Below, piece by piece: positions 1-12,035 of a DNA stretch of 64,000 nucleotides. The stretch's first letter is position 1. Each line of letters starts with the position of its first letter. Under the pieces are notes generated by a model. That model saw only the letters and a list, made by a program, of their open reading frames with translations. It searched no databases and was not told where the DNA came from. This DNA is from Pampus argenteus (lineage: Eukaryota; Chordata; Actinopteri; Scombriformes; Stromateidae), in the NCBI GenBank assembly GCA_036937835.1, contig CM072870.1, positions 16,153,501 to 16,217,500 on the forward strand, written 5' to 3'. The position numbers were made by a program, and so were the translations under genes.

Positions 1-150
1 GTGGGTAAGAATAACTGTCCTTCCAGGGCTTTGCTCTATTTCCTAGGAATATTTCCAAATAGTTAAATGACTTCTCTGTGTATTTTTTAGAAATGTACCG
101 TCTGTGTAAATAAGTTAATAAATCTTATTTTGTTTTTTTCCCTACACCAG

Positions 151-3100
151 GTCAGCCAGATCACAGTGCGTCCTTCAGAGGCTCGGATGTATGACCTGCT
201 GCGATGCACACAGGAGTGGACCATCCCTTACAGCCAGATCTATGTAGAAGGTGAGCTTTGTTGCACCAATAGCAGCAAAATGCTGGACAATTGTCACATG
301 TCCAGTTAGAAGATAACACATATTATTTACAGTTTAAGAAATGTGTGAACTATTCTAGCAATGCATTTCACTTCTGATGTTTGCTCGAAGTCGAAGTAGA
401 AGAGCGTATCATCATGTGATCCACAATAATCACAGTGCGTCTCAGGTGAAGTTTTTTTTTTTTTTTTTTCCTAAAACTGTTTTTTTCTGTGTATTTCAGG
501 AGCATCCATTGATATAAATTGTGTAACCAATGGCGATATCGATGCTATGGACTGTAGCTGGAAGAACACACAGTGGACTAAACCCAAATTCCGATCCAGG
601 TAAAGCGAGAACAGTGGCTATTTCCTTTTGATAAACCGCATTCAAATGTATCCACAAGCTGCAGCATTGTTAGTAAAGCCTCAGATCAAAACCCAGCACA
701 GAAAAGCAGGAAGTAAGTGAACACAGTGTATCAGGCGACACAGTCATTAAAACACATGGGACATACTTGTCGTATGCAGTGTGGAATAATACCTGGAAGT
801 TTATTTTAAGCAGTATATTGTTTGTCAATGTCATCAGTATTTCTGAGAGCTCCACACTTTAAAAAGTGAAGACAAAACCCATGGGTGGAATTATGTTGTG
901 TATTTTGACATGTAGCTCCTGTGTAGCACCACAAATGACTTTCTTCACTTAAGTTCTGAAGTATTACTATTTAAAGGGTAATTCCCATTTTTTGATTTAT
1001 GTAATGTTTATTTGTGTATGGATATAGCATGCCACATACCAAAGCATGCAGTGCCCATTCCTAGTTGGAAGTGATAACATTGCTTTCACCAAGTAACTTG
1101 CCCGAGACGCGGGAAGGTGGCAACATGATGAGGCAAGAAACTTCAGATGCTCGTTTTAAACATTAGTTAAACCTATTTTCAAAACAAAGAGAAAGCCTGC
1201 TGTCCATCTGCACATTTTTTTCCCTGTGCAATGAGGGACATTTCTTCTTGTGTTCACTTTTGTTTTCTCCTGCAAATAAGGTTGTTCTGAATCTGATAAC
1301 TGATAGCTGATAGAAATATTGGTACACATCTGCAACACTTTACCTTTCTGGTATGAGAACTGTGCTGATCAGATTGTGTTAAGTGAAGAGAAAAGGAAGA
1401 GAAATGAGATGAGGGCATTTTTTCGCTTCAGGTGGGCTGATCTGCCATGTGATGTAATGGAGGAAAGAGAGAGAACGGGTGAGAAAGTGGGAGAGATGGG
1501 ACCTGTTTGCCCTCCGGTCAAATCCAAGCATAAAATCTGCACCATCCAGCCCCTGAGGATGAACTGCTACAAGCTGTGGCTGGAGGTGCCATCCCATCTG
1601 GGCCCCATCAGGTCCAAACCCGTCTACCTGTCACCCATAGATCATGGTGAGAAAGATGAATTTGCAAAAGAAAGAAAGAATGACTCACTTGTATTTAACA
1701 GTCCTTCAATGCTCATATCAATCTAATAAACTGAGAAGAAATGTGAATGCTTCAGCATAAAGGTTTTGTTTAAGCAGTTAAGTAACAATATGTCAATATT
1801 TGACAGTATAAAAATGTACCAATAACTACGATCATATTGTCAGATATGATATAAGAAACATTTTTGTCAGGATTTAGATTTACAGTCAGGACTTTAACCT
1901 GTCCTGTAAACTTTGCATTCCCACAGTAATATTTGTATGTTATCCAGCATTGATCTTCCACAACAGCTGTCAGACTAACAAGGTCTAATGTCCTGCTGTC
2001 TCACCTGCAGTGAAGCCCCACACACCAACTAATGTGAGGGCAGTGAGCCGGAGCAGTGGTGTCCTGACAGTCACATGGGAACCTCCATATCTGCCGGTCG
2101 AGGGGCTTCAGTGTCAGTTTCGTCACCACTCACTGTCCACTGTCAGAGCTCATCTGGATTGGAAGGTGAGATTTTTTGACAACCAGCTGCTTTGATTAAA
2201 CGTTCTGCTAAGCAGTACTGTGGATGTTATCTGGCATTATAGAGGTAAATTAAAGATGCCAACAAGAAAACTGTGAACTCTCTAAATATTACAGTTTGCA
2301 TGGAGATATTCGATTATTAGTTAGCAAATAATTGATTGCCACAGAGCATTTCCAACTTATTACTCTTCATTCACCATTTCATTAAAAGGTTCATATTAAA
2401 GTATCTTTTCAAAATATCCTTTTACCTTAAGGAATCTGTTGATCTATCAAGAATAATAGTAACCAGCATACAGGAGGTCCTGGACTCAGCTGGTTCAGCT
2501 AAATGAGTCCCTACATGACACAGGATGCTTTGACATAACTTCACCTGGTCAGTTCGACATGACCTGATACAAGCTTGTTCCTGTCCTCAAATTAAGAAAT
2601 TCTCTTTGGAATTGGACACACACTGTTTATAGTTTTCTTTTGCCAAAATTCATTCAAAATGATGATAAAGATGAAAGGAACAATTTTCCCTCTTTGCTTG
2701 GGTAAAATGGCTGGGTAAATGAACCAGATACTTTCCGATGGTTTTATTTTTTTTTAAAATGACCCTTAAGTAACAGTGAGAATAATGTCATGCCTTCAGG
2801 TTCATAATGCAGTGCGGGTGCCATGGGCGGAGGTTGCGGTTCCGGATATGTGCCGTGGGTATGTGGTGCAAGTGCGCTGCATGCACACCAACGGTACCGG
2901 CTACTGGAGTGACTGGAGTGACTCCGTTTACTCTACACCCCAAAATAGCAGAGGTAAAACACCATAAATATCACTCTTGGACAAAATCACACAAACCTTT
3001 AAATATATTGACAGCCTTGATATAATCTCAAGGAAATTAAATCAAACGCAACTGGACTTGGTTATTCGATTCAATTTGGTTATTCGATTTAATTTCCTTG

Positions 3101-6100
3101 AGATAACCATGACCTGGATGAATGAGAATATTCACAGGCTTATTACAGAACAGGCTGGGTTGGCAACCCTGAAAATGGTGCAGGAATATGAAAGGTTGGC
3201 TCGAAAAAATGCAGATTACAGAAACCACCTACGGTTTAATCTGAGATGCAGGCAACAAAGGCTTATACCAACTAGCCTATGCCTATGCTCCACTATGGAA
3301 GGCCATAGATTGGAAAGAATAATAGGAAAAGCACAAAACCAACTCCGCAATCAAAGACAAATAACCAAGTCCAGTTGCGTTTGATTTAATTTGCTTGAGA
3401 TAACCGTGACCTGGATGAATGAGAATATTCACGAGCCTTGATATAACATTTTTCCTGCGCTTGCAGTGCGTCTGAGATGCAACTTGATGCCTGATTTAAC
3501 CTTTTAAATCACATTTGACATTCTGATTTTAGCGCTAATGGAAAACACATATTATTGTCCCCGCCTCCAACACAGAGGTAAAAGCTGCCGCTTGATGTAA
3601 TTGTCGGTCTCCTCCTTAGCTCCTGAGCGTGGCCCTGATTTCTGGAGAATTCTTCAGGATGATCCATACAGAAACCAGACTAATGTTACTCTACTATTTG
3701 AGGTACAAAACTCACAATATAAATATATTTAGGCTTAATTATATTGAAAAATATATCACAAAAATATGTTGATCTGATTTTTTTCCCAGCATTTCCCAAT
3801 ATCGTGGCACTCCTACTGTGTGGACGGGTTTATAGTCCAGCACCAGTCCTCGAGTGGTGCTGTGATGAGCGAGCGACTTGACCTGGTGTCCTCCTACAGC
3901 TTTGAGTGGAACCAGGAGGTCCAAACGGTGACTGTCGAGGCCTACAATAGTCTGGGGAGCTCTGCTAACAACATCAAAATGATATTGCTGAGACAGCCCA
4001 AACGTGAGTGAGCAGGGACTGTGATATGACAGTGAACTTATTCTGCTATTAGCACATGATAGCTGTTATTATTTTGTATTCTTGTCACTGTTGCCTGGGG
4101 TTTGTTCCTCAGGATCATTATTATATTATCATTATTATTATTATTATTAAATTAGTGCTGCAGGACAAATCCAAAAACAAACTCTCAGTGGAAAAAGGTA
4201 TGACCTCTATTGGCAGTTCAAAACTCAGCATCCAAAACCTCTAACATGTGCTTTCTCATTCCTGATCCTATCCATCCTGGTCACTCCCAAATAGAACCTC
4301 AGCATCTCTGCTACCTCCAGCTCTGCTGCCTGTCTTTTCCTCAGTGGCACTGTCTCTGGAGCAAACAACATTGCTGGTCTCACCACAGTTTTGTACACTT
4401 TTTTTCCTTTCATTTTAGCTGAAAATCAAAAAGGATTTATTGCATTGTGAAATGAAGGTGTACACAAACTGAACTCAAACCTCAGGCTGTCTTTTTATAG
4501 TCGGATTCACAGTCATCGCTTTCATTCAGAGGTACTACATGTGCATATAGAAAGAAAACATCAAGGTGTTTAGTGCTGTCCAATCTGATAAAAAATACAT
4601 GAAAACAAGCATACGAGTGTGTCCAGTAATACTGTTAATCTATTTTACTTCAGAGTGGGACACAACAAAGTTAACTAAGATAAACCTTTCTTCAGTTTTT
4701 CATTTTTCCCCAGAAATATATTTCTCTGTTTTTGAGGTTGTTGAACTGAGACCATGTAATTTATCAGACCTGTTTCTACCATTTTCCTTTTCTTGTTATT
4801 TTCAACTATGACAAGTCTACTCCTGTTGTGCCTTACAACTCATGACAGAAAAAAATATATTACTGGTGAACCTGTAAAAGCCCTTATTGAGGCCCTGCAG
4901 TCATTATCTTTAGTGTAGTGAGCAGCATTTTAACAAAAGTAACAAGGTTCACTTTATAATGACAGTAGTCTGTGTTTGTGTGTGTTTTGTGTGTCTCTGT
5001 GCCATTACTCATAATTCAGAGGAAGGCATTTTTATTATTTAACTGCTAACTGGCAGAATCAAATTGGTTTTCCATGAAGATGGCCAATCTCAGTCATTTA
5101 TTTCTGTTTCAGGCTAACTTCGCCAAATAACTGATATGATTCACGCCATTTTCATACTCAGCAAATCATTTAATGATCCCATGTGTCTCTTGTCAGAAAG
5201 CATCTGCATAATGATGTTTCTCTGCTCATTTATTTATTCAGGGTTTTTCCTTTAAGTTGTTGTCTGTCTGTGAAAAACCTGCTACTTGAAGTGAATATAA
5301 TCAGATTTTATAATAATAAGCTTTTAGCTCAGTGTTTTGGTTTTCTGGCAAATTCACTGTTCATTTCAAATCCATCATTCTGGGGTTTTTTTTTGCAGCC
5401 ACGACAGGAAGCTGTTTTCAGAGAAATTGCTCTAATAAACCTGCTGTAGATTACCTGCCTAGCAATAAACAACAGACAGAATATCTGGTGAACATAGTCA
5501 GTTTAGCAGCTAAAGAGCCAGATATTTTAAATAATACACATGATGACTTTACTGGTAGGAATTAACTATAAATCTGTTGTGATGGCCAAGTCATATGTTA
5601 GAAGTACTATGTATTATTTAGTTGTAAATACTCATACTACATACTTTTCTTTCTTGTGTGTACTTCAGGCCGCTGTGTGCATTCTTTCCATGTGCTGGTT
5701 ATCAACAGCACCTGTGTTTCTCTGTCCTGGAGCCTGTTGGACAATAGCTCTGTGCCACTGTTCATGGTGGTCCAGTGGTCACCACAGAGGCAACAGTACC
5801 CTGATCATCACAAAAGCCTCAGTGGAGAAACATGGGCCAGAATACCTTACACTGAGCGTGCTGTCTATCTAAGAGGTAACATATTCTCTGTAATTTCATC
5901 TCTCAGTGTATCTGTTGACAAAGCGAGTAGCCAACTGAACCTCTACCTTGACTATGATCTCAGGTGATTTCTTTGCCTCTGAGGAATACGGCTTCAACTT
6001 GTATCCTGTGTTTGATGAAGGAGAAGGGGAGTCAGTGTACACTATAGGTATGCACAATATGCACTTGTTTTAAGGCTGTTGTAATGGAATCATATTAAAT

Positions 6101-7860
6101 ATCAAGAATGGCCTAATGCCAGTGGTTGCACCATTATTCAAAGGTCTGATGTATATATATATATATATGTGTGTATATTTTACCTGTCACAGCCACCAAA
6201 AGAGACCCTGCAGCCTACATGTTGCTGATGATCATCTCCTTCCTGTCCATCGTCCTGTTTGTCACCCTGGTCCTCTCTCAAAACCAGTAAGAGCTCCTGA
6301 TTGGTACAAAAGAGATTCAAAATCTCCAATGATGTATTTAAAGGAATTAAACACTAAAAAATAATTTGTTAATAATTCATATTGTATAACGATGTGGAGT
6401 TTGTATTATGAGCAGTAAGGTCACAAAATGACCACGTTAAGATGTCAATATTAAATAGGTATTTGACTTCAAATACAACAACTGCAATGTGTTTTTTGCT
6501 CTGACTGTGTGTGTGTGTGTGTGTGTGTGTGTGACATTTCAGAGGTCACAAGGGTGTAATTAAGCTTGATGTTTAACTGAAGGAAGGTGGGGAAATGTGT
6601 TTAGATGGAGAGATGCAACCTAAATATCAGCTGCATTTTGTTTTGTTTACAGAATGAAAAAAATTGTGTGGAAAGATGTGCCCAACCCAAACAAATGCTC
6701 ATGGGCCAAAGGACTGGACTTCAAAAAGGTAAAAAAATAATTAGTTGATGATTAGTAGGTGTAATGTGTATGATGTTCACCATTGTAGTTTATGCTACCC
6801 TAAGGTAGTAAAACAGAAAACCTGGAGGTCATTCTTCTCTCTTAACTGTTTTCCATCACAAGTCTTTGTATGATTTTACTTATATGTCAACTTATATTCT
6901 GGCAACTAATGTGTATATTTAGCAATTTACATTTGATTTTGCATCTCTCTCTAGACTGACACATTAGACCACTTGTTCCAACCCCCAGAAGGCCTGCCAG
7001 CTTGGCCGCTGCTGCTCCCCTCTGAGAACATTTCCAAAGTCGTCATCGTGGACAAGGCTGACCTCTCAGCTCTGACCACAGCCTTGGTCCAAACCCCACT
7101 TGTCTCCCTAACTCCAGACACAGGCACTGCCTTAGCTATGTCCCTTCCTTTTGACTCTGAGGTCGACCACGCCCGATCCCTGCACAGTGAGACATTCCAG
7201 GGTGGAGCTCTCTCTTTAGCCCTTGATATGGATGCCTTAACCACTTCAAGTCTGAGGATAGATGACTTACAGCTTGTCGATTTGCCACCAGATTATGTCC
7301 CAGGAACCAATGACAGCTCTGCCCAGTCTGCAGTCACATACGCCTCTGTGCTGCTCGCTGATCCAAAGCAGGAGCAGCAGCCCATTCATCTCCACTACAA
7401 GGATGCTAGTGGCAGCAGCAGCTCCAGTGATGAGGGGAATTTCTCTGCCAACAACTCAGACATTTCTGGATCTTTCCCTGGTGGCCTGTGGGAGCTGGAC
7501 AGCTGCCGAGGTGGGGAGATTGACCCGCGGCGCTCCTGCTCCTACAACTCTGTGGAGGAGCTTTCTGAAACATCAGAGCAAGAGGATGAGGAGGAGGTCA
7601 GAGAAGGTAAAGACCTGTATTATCTAGATATGGACTATCCTGCGGAGGATGAGGAGAGGAAGGAAGAGGAGGGGCAGAGAGCTGAGCTGGTCAAAAATGT
7701 CATTTTCAACAGAGAAGTCTGTTCTGTGGAGTCACACCCATTACTTGGCCCTGTGGGCTTGAGTGAGCCCAGTGAGCAGCTTTCAGTGTCAACACGTGGG
7801 TTTTCCCCGCTGTACATGCCTCAGTTCAGAACTGCATGCACAAGGCAACACACAAGTTAA
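151..7860 (+). CDS. lepr: Leptin receptor, 3' portion (12 exons, C-terminal 795 aa)
   Basis: Single-pass class I cytokine receptor that binds leptin and signals through JAK2-STAT3. Exons read from splice sites and phase: 151-250, 500-599, 1432-1646, 2011-2165, 2800-2953, 3620-3702, 3790-4003, 5669-5875, 5964-6047, 6193-6286, 6653-6728, 6955-7860. They join in frame to 2,388 nt. The ectodomain part includes the second cytokine-homology region with WSDWS (2905-2919), followed by FNIII domains. The transmembrane segment is at about residues 446-467 of this fragment. Box 1 follows with W475 and the VPNP motif. The last exon holds YASV (Y623), YYLDM (Y716/717) and YMPQ (Y781). These correspond to the human SHP2/SOCS3, STAT5 and STAT3 tyrosines. 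An acidic Ser/Glu-rich stretch separates the first two. The 5' exons are outside the window; bases 1-4 before a gtaaga may be an exon end, but this cannot be shown. Confidence 0.95.
600..1431 (+). other. lepr intron without recognised elements
   Basis: AT-rich intron between the exons ending at 599 and starting at 1432. I see no coding or repeat signature in it. Confidence 0.7.
2166..2799 (+). other. lepr intron without recognised elements
   Basis: A 634-base intron with phase-0 ends (donor gtgaga, acceptor ttcag). Nothing else is recognised inside it. Confidence 0.7.
2905..2919 (+). other. lepr: WSXWS motif of the leptin receptor
   Basis: The codons read WSDWS near the end of the second cytokine-homology region. 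This motif defines class I cytokine receptors and is needed for folding of the membrane-proximal FNIII module. It is perfect here. Confidence 0.93.
3013..3446. mobile_element. Short Penelope-like retroelement fragment with target-site duplication
   Basis: A 408-bp insertion (3026-3433) in a lepr intron, flanked by a perfect 13-bp direct repeat AGCCTTGATATAA (3013-3025 and 3434-3446). A 41-bp inverted repeat lies at 3026-3066 and 3360-3400 with one mismatch. A direct repeat of about 50 bp covers roughly 3085-3135 and 3384-3432. Mixed inverted plus direct terminal copies are typical of Penelope-like pLTR ends. The + strand also encodes a fragment ([11 protein letters not shown] onward, about 3108-3384, with [13 protein letters not shown]) that resembles, from memory, the region before the reverse transcriptase in fish Penelope-type proteins. 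The insertion and duplication are seen directly; the class is inferred. Confidence 0.65.
4004..5668 (+). other. Long lepr intron
   Basis: Phase-1 intron of 1,665 bases. It contains the retrotransposon fragment noted separately and an imperfect ATT repeat at about 4117-4149. A pyrimidine tract with AG at about 5399 looks like an acceptor, but the following sequence soon meets stops, so I do not call an exon. Confidence 0.75.
4200..4422 (-). mobile_element. Non-LTR retrotransposon reverse-transcriptase C-terminal fragment
   Basis: The minus strand encodes [12 protein letters not shown], a basic stretch with [15 protein letters not shown], and [12 protein letters not shown]. This is the familiar thumb-region signature of fish non-LTR reverse transcriptases (RTE/L1-like). 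It is short, lacks the catalytic core and is truncated at both ends. It lies in the long lepr intron 4004-5668. Confidence 0.65.
6193..6286 (+). other. lepr: Transmembrane exon of lepr
   Basis: This 94-nt exon encodes a juxtamembrane KRDPAAY and then about 22 hydrophobic residues rich in Leu, Ile, Phe and Val. It ends in SQNQ. It is the only membrane segment visible in the gene and sits directly before the Box 1 exon. Confidence 0.9.
6508..6533. repeat. (GT)n microsatellite in a lepr intron
   Basis: About 13 uninterrupted GT units between the transmembrane and Box 1 exons. Confidence 0.95.
6653..6728 (+). other. lepr: Box 1 (JAK2-docking) exon of lepr
   Basis: The exon encodes [20 protein letters not shown], the proline-containing Box 1 of class I cytokine receptors. 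The conserved Trp and the PNP turn are present. It is spliced in phase 0 to the long last exon, so this transcript encodes the long signalling form. Confidence 0.92.
7813..7824 (+). other. lepr: YMPQ STAT3-docking motif near the lepr C terminus
   Basis: The codons TAC ATG CCT CAG lie 15 residues before the end. They match the YXXQ consensus for STAT3 recruitment and the context of human Y1141 (YMPQF). Confidence 0.9.
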
Positions 7861-8920
7861 CCACAAGAAACCAAACCCCAGCCGTGACTATCAAACAAGC
7901 TGGATTCAAATGAAAATGTGGATCATTAAATCTGTTGTGTTGTGAACTGCGTCATGAGTCCTTCAGACGAACCATCTAAAGGAAGTGAAAGTGTGGTTTG
8001 GAGCTGGATAATGTAAAAAATACCTCCAATGATGTATGAATCCAAACTGATCTTCATCACTGCTGCTATGGTGTGGCACAAGCCTCATTTATAGGCATTT
8101 TTTTCTTTCTTTTTGGGGATTTAAACCCCAGTTTTTACTGTGCCAAACATCTCCACTGCAATCGCATAGCGGTGGTTCTTGATGAGCACTTACTGAGAAA
8201 CACCAGGAGGTTAGGCTATCAGAAGAATATGCAGTTAATAGTTTACAGGAAGCAGCAGCCAACAACTAGTATGTGGGAATGCTCTGTATGAGTACATTTA
8301 CTTGTCTGCTTGCACCACAATGTTGAAAACAAAGTCTTTAATTCTCTGCTGAATTGTTTCAGTTACATTTTAAGTGAAACATGAAAGAGCTTCAAAGAGA
8401 ATACATAAATGTGAGAGAGAGAAATGCTCATAATCTACGGAGTTTTGGTATTTTCTCAAAGCACATTTGACTGACGTAAAGTCCCACCTGGGCTTTTAGT
8501 TCAAAGATGCTGTATTCATGTGACTGAATGATGCAACAGTTGACGGTGACAAGTAATTTCTGGGCTCATTTTCTGCATCCATAGGCAGCTTGCACCAAGC
8601 GTATCAACATCTGCACGGTCTATTGCACTTACCAACCCAAAGAATGTCTTTTTTGTACTTTGTGCTGAAATGTATTTGAGACTTCGTTACAGTATGTGAA
8701 AAATGTCTATAACTATATTTTTTCTGCGCTTTTACCATTTCGATGTACACCTGCTGTCTGGTGTAAATTAAAGACAAAAGAATGTATATTTGAAACCAGA
8801 AGAAGAAGAAATTAAAAGTCATCAAAATATTGAAATGTGAGTGGACAAAAGTTGCTATTGTATATTGAGATATCTCGTCTATTTTTCATGTTGAAAATAA
8901 AGTATTTATTGTGACTGTGT
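7861..8920 (+). other. lepr: lepr 3' UTR with polyadenylation signal
   Basis: Non-coding sequence after the TAA at 7858-7860. An AATAAA at 8896-8901 followed by a GT-rich stretch is the best poly(A) signal, giving a 3' UTR of about 1 kb. The end is inferred from the signal only. Confidence 0.6.
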
Positions 8921-9020
8921 GTGATTTGTAAAGCAAGAAACAGTACTATCATTGAACTGGTTTATTGCATATTGTGACACTGACACTGGCCATTTTTTCT
9001 AAAATTATTAAATCTGTATA

Positions 9021-9054
<34 letters not shown>

Positions 9055-11924
9055 TTTACATAGCATTGTTATTATTTCTTCTGTATGGGTTTTCAGAATT
9101 ATGTAGGATGGATGCTCATACTCACCAAACCTTGAGAGAAGAAATAAATTATTATTTGAAGTCGATAACTACATACACAAAAGCATGCATATGCTACAAA
9201 CATGCACTGTGCATATCACCTTCATAAACAGCAATATTATTTTGTCACCTTGTGGCTGCAAGACGTAAATACAAAATAACTACAGAAATGCATATGTGTA
9301 CTGTACATGATGTGTACAGTATATATGCAATGTTTTCTGTTTATTTATATATGTAATCATAAGGAAAATTATTGACACATTTATGTATTATTAAACCATT
9401 TTGGGGGAAAAAATGAATCTTTAAAGCAGTTTAGAGTTTAACAAGTCTAAAAGTACATGCTATCTGGGACAACTTACTCATCTCTCTTCAATAGTATGTC
9501 AGTATATAATTTTAAGTTCTACTCTGATTCTACCGCAGTGCTAAATTGTCAATAATATTTTTTATGTGTAGGATATTAAAGTTGATTATTACCTGTGACA
9601 TACAAATTTAAATAGCCTATACTGTCAAAAACAATATATGTCTATATGTAACAGATACACTCCTTAGCAATTAGTGAAATAGCAAATAAGTAATAATTTG
9701 AAAAGATGTTCATTTCATCTTAATGTGTTATTTAACTCAATCACACTGAATTGAACCATGAGTGATAAAAACATGGCAGAGCAACACATTTGTGACAATA
9801 AACATCACATTGAATATCAACATTATAAAATCAGCTATACTATACACTGGTAAACTGAAAGACTATAAACAATTCAATTTGTCATCCAGATGTATTTGCA
9901 TGTTTCAGCCACACAGAGGCAGAAAAGCCCCACTCATGGAGCCTGGTTATTTCAGTGACATCAGGGAAGCTATATCCTTAAAGACACTGTGTTTGGTCCC
10001 AGACAGCTGCTGGCTTAGGATATAGTGGTAGAGCTCAGGAATATATTTTCTGAGCTGTGCTGAAAATGCTACTGTGAGGTGATAACGACTTCGGGAATCT
10101 CAGCCTGAAAGCCGTCTGACCTGACACAAATGTTTTAAATTATGATGCAGGCAAAATTACATCCCACACCTGATCAAAAAGAGCTGAAAATAAACAAAAA
10201 AAAAAATGTTAGAGGGTGATGCTCTCGGACTAGTCGAGTGACCCATATTCCTCAGAAGCCCCCAGCAGTAGACCTAGCAGAGAGTATAGTGCTTCCTAGT
10301 TGGCAAACCAGCAGCTTAACAAGGGGTCGTGAGATAAGACTGCCTGCAGAGGAAAGGCTGCACATGTGAAAGTTCTTTGCTGCTCTACTGATCTTTCAGC
10401 TGTGACAAATTAGCATCACTAAAGCCAGATTTAGGGTTTTTTTTTTTTTTTTTGTTTTTTTTAAAGCAAGATAAATCAAGTTTAATGAGGTGAGTGACGT
10501 ACCTAGAACAGTACATTGTCAATAAGAAATGTATTTGATAGACTTTGATGAAAATACTGTTTCTTCTTTATTGTAACTTTATCTTGATTCAGGCTGTGAA
10601 GAAAAGAGATTTAGTGAGCCAATAAGATATTTGAAATCCTCACACTTTCCCAGTAAGGTGGTGTAAACAAATTAAGTATATGTGACATGCAATAATCTTG
10701 TTCTTAAGATTGAGATTGTGTTCATTAGTGGGGGAACACTGACTCAGAGAAATATGTTCATGCATATTAACTCAAATTTCCTTTTTGAAGACTATATGAG
10801 CTGCTGAATGCTCCTGCCACAAGTTATTATGTTCATAGCTATGAACTTTGCCATGACCCAACATAATGTCTATAGTAGAGGCTTTAGCAATTGGTAGCTG
10901 GTGAATTACATCATTGACTATGTTTACACAAACAAAATATTCTGTTTTGTGCCCTTATTACAAAAAAAAAAAAAAGATTTGTTAAATTTTATCTCAATCC
11001 ATCCAGTAGACATTGAGATTTTTTTAGTTTGGACCATAGTGATTGAATATGAGCCACACGGCTAGCTTTGCTAAAAAAGAAAAAAAAGAGATGACACTGG
11101 AAACTCATATAAAAACTCATATAAAACTGTCTCCATGTTTTTCCTCTGTGGTCTTCAATCCTGACCTCATCCTTGTCTCAGCCTGGATCTATACTTCCTA
11201 CCAGCGCAGTTTTCGTCTGCAATGACAGTGTCTGACACGTTCATAGAAGTGTCGTCACATAACAGGAAATATCTGTGCAGGTACTTCAACTTTCTTCAAA
11301 AACAAACCTGCATGTCCTAACTGATTTATCTTCAAGCTGGATGCTGTAGTCATCTGGAAGTCATTGAATGGCCTTTGAGTTGTGGAGGAGGAGGAGGAGG
11401 AGGTGGAAAAAAGGGAGGAGAAAACTTCTGAGGAGGTGAAGTGCAAAGTCTACAAGAGAAATAAAAAAAGAGATGCTGATCCACAGCTGTTCTCTGGTGA
11501 GTGAGCGGTTATGGGTATAACCTCAGGCATTGGTTTTAAAGAACCATACCAGCATGTTTAGACTACATTACACTTAGAAAACTTGCTAACCATTGAGGAG
11601 TTTGGATGTATTTTTCAGGTATCCAGTGGTTTTCATTTTTAATTATTTCTTAATAGTACAGAAATTTTATGAAAAAGTCTGGAGTACGTCTTAGAACAAA
11701 TTTATGTTTTTTTGGTGAGGTTATGTAATGCAGACTTTCAAAAAAATCTGCGCTAATTTAGCAAACACTGACCAAAATAATGTCAGTGTGAAAATATTAA
11801 CTGGTTGTGCTTTTAGGAGCTAAATCTTGCAAACACACAGTTTTGGTCCTTCAAGGAACAAAAAAAAAAAAAAGATTCTGAAAAGAAAAATTAAATGTGC
11901 TATATGGTGGTTAGCGTTAGCTGT
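8921..11924. other. AT-rich intergenic DNA
   Basis: Contains a TA/poly-T tract at about 9017-9058 and poly-A/T runs near 10195 and 10437. No gene or recognisable transposon was seen. Confidence 0.65.
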
Positions 11925-12035
11925 AGTCAAGTCAGTTTCATTTATATAGCGCCAAATCACAACAAAAGTTGTCTCATTAAACATTACATAATAGAGCAGG
12001 TCTAGACCACAACTCTCCTAAAACACAGTGGATAC
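11925..12035. repeat. Dispersed fish repeat (SINE/MITE-like fragment)
   Basis: The stretch reads TTTATATAGCGCCAAATCAC and continues with AGAGCAGGTCTAGACC. I recognise this as a common teleost interspersed repeat. It is diverged and has no coding capacity. The family name is not given because no library search was possible. Confidence 0.55.

Noticed and set aside
5399..5565. Possible extra lepr exon after a pyrimidine tract and AG
   Set aside because: The frame set by the flanking exons meets stops, and exons ending at 4003 and starting at 5669 already join in phase.
6973..7860. Independent gene starting at TTG 6973
   Set aside because: It is the last exon of lepr, entered through the splice acceptor at 6954; the true exon starts at 6955.
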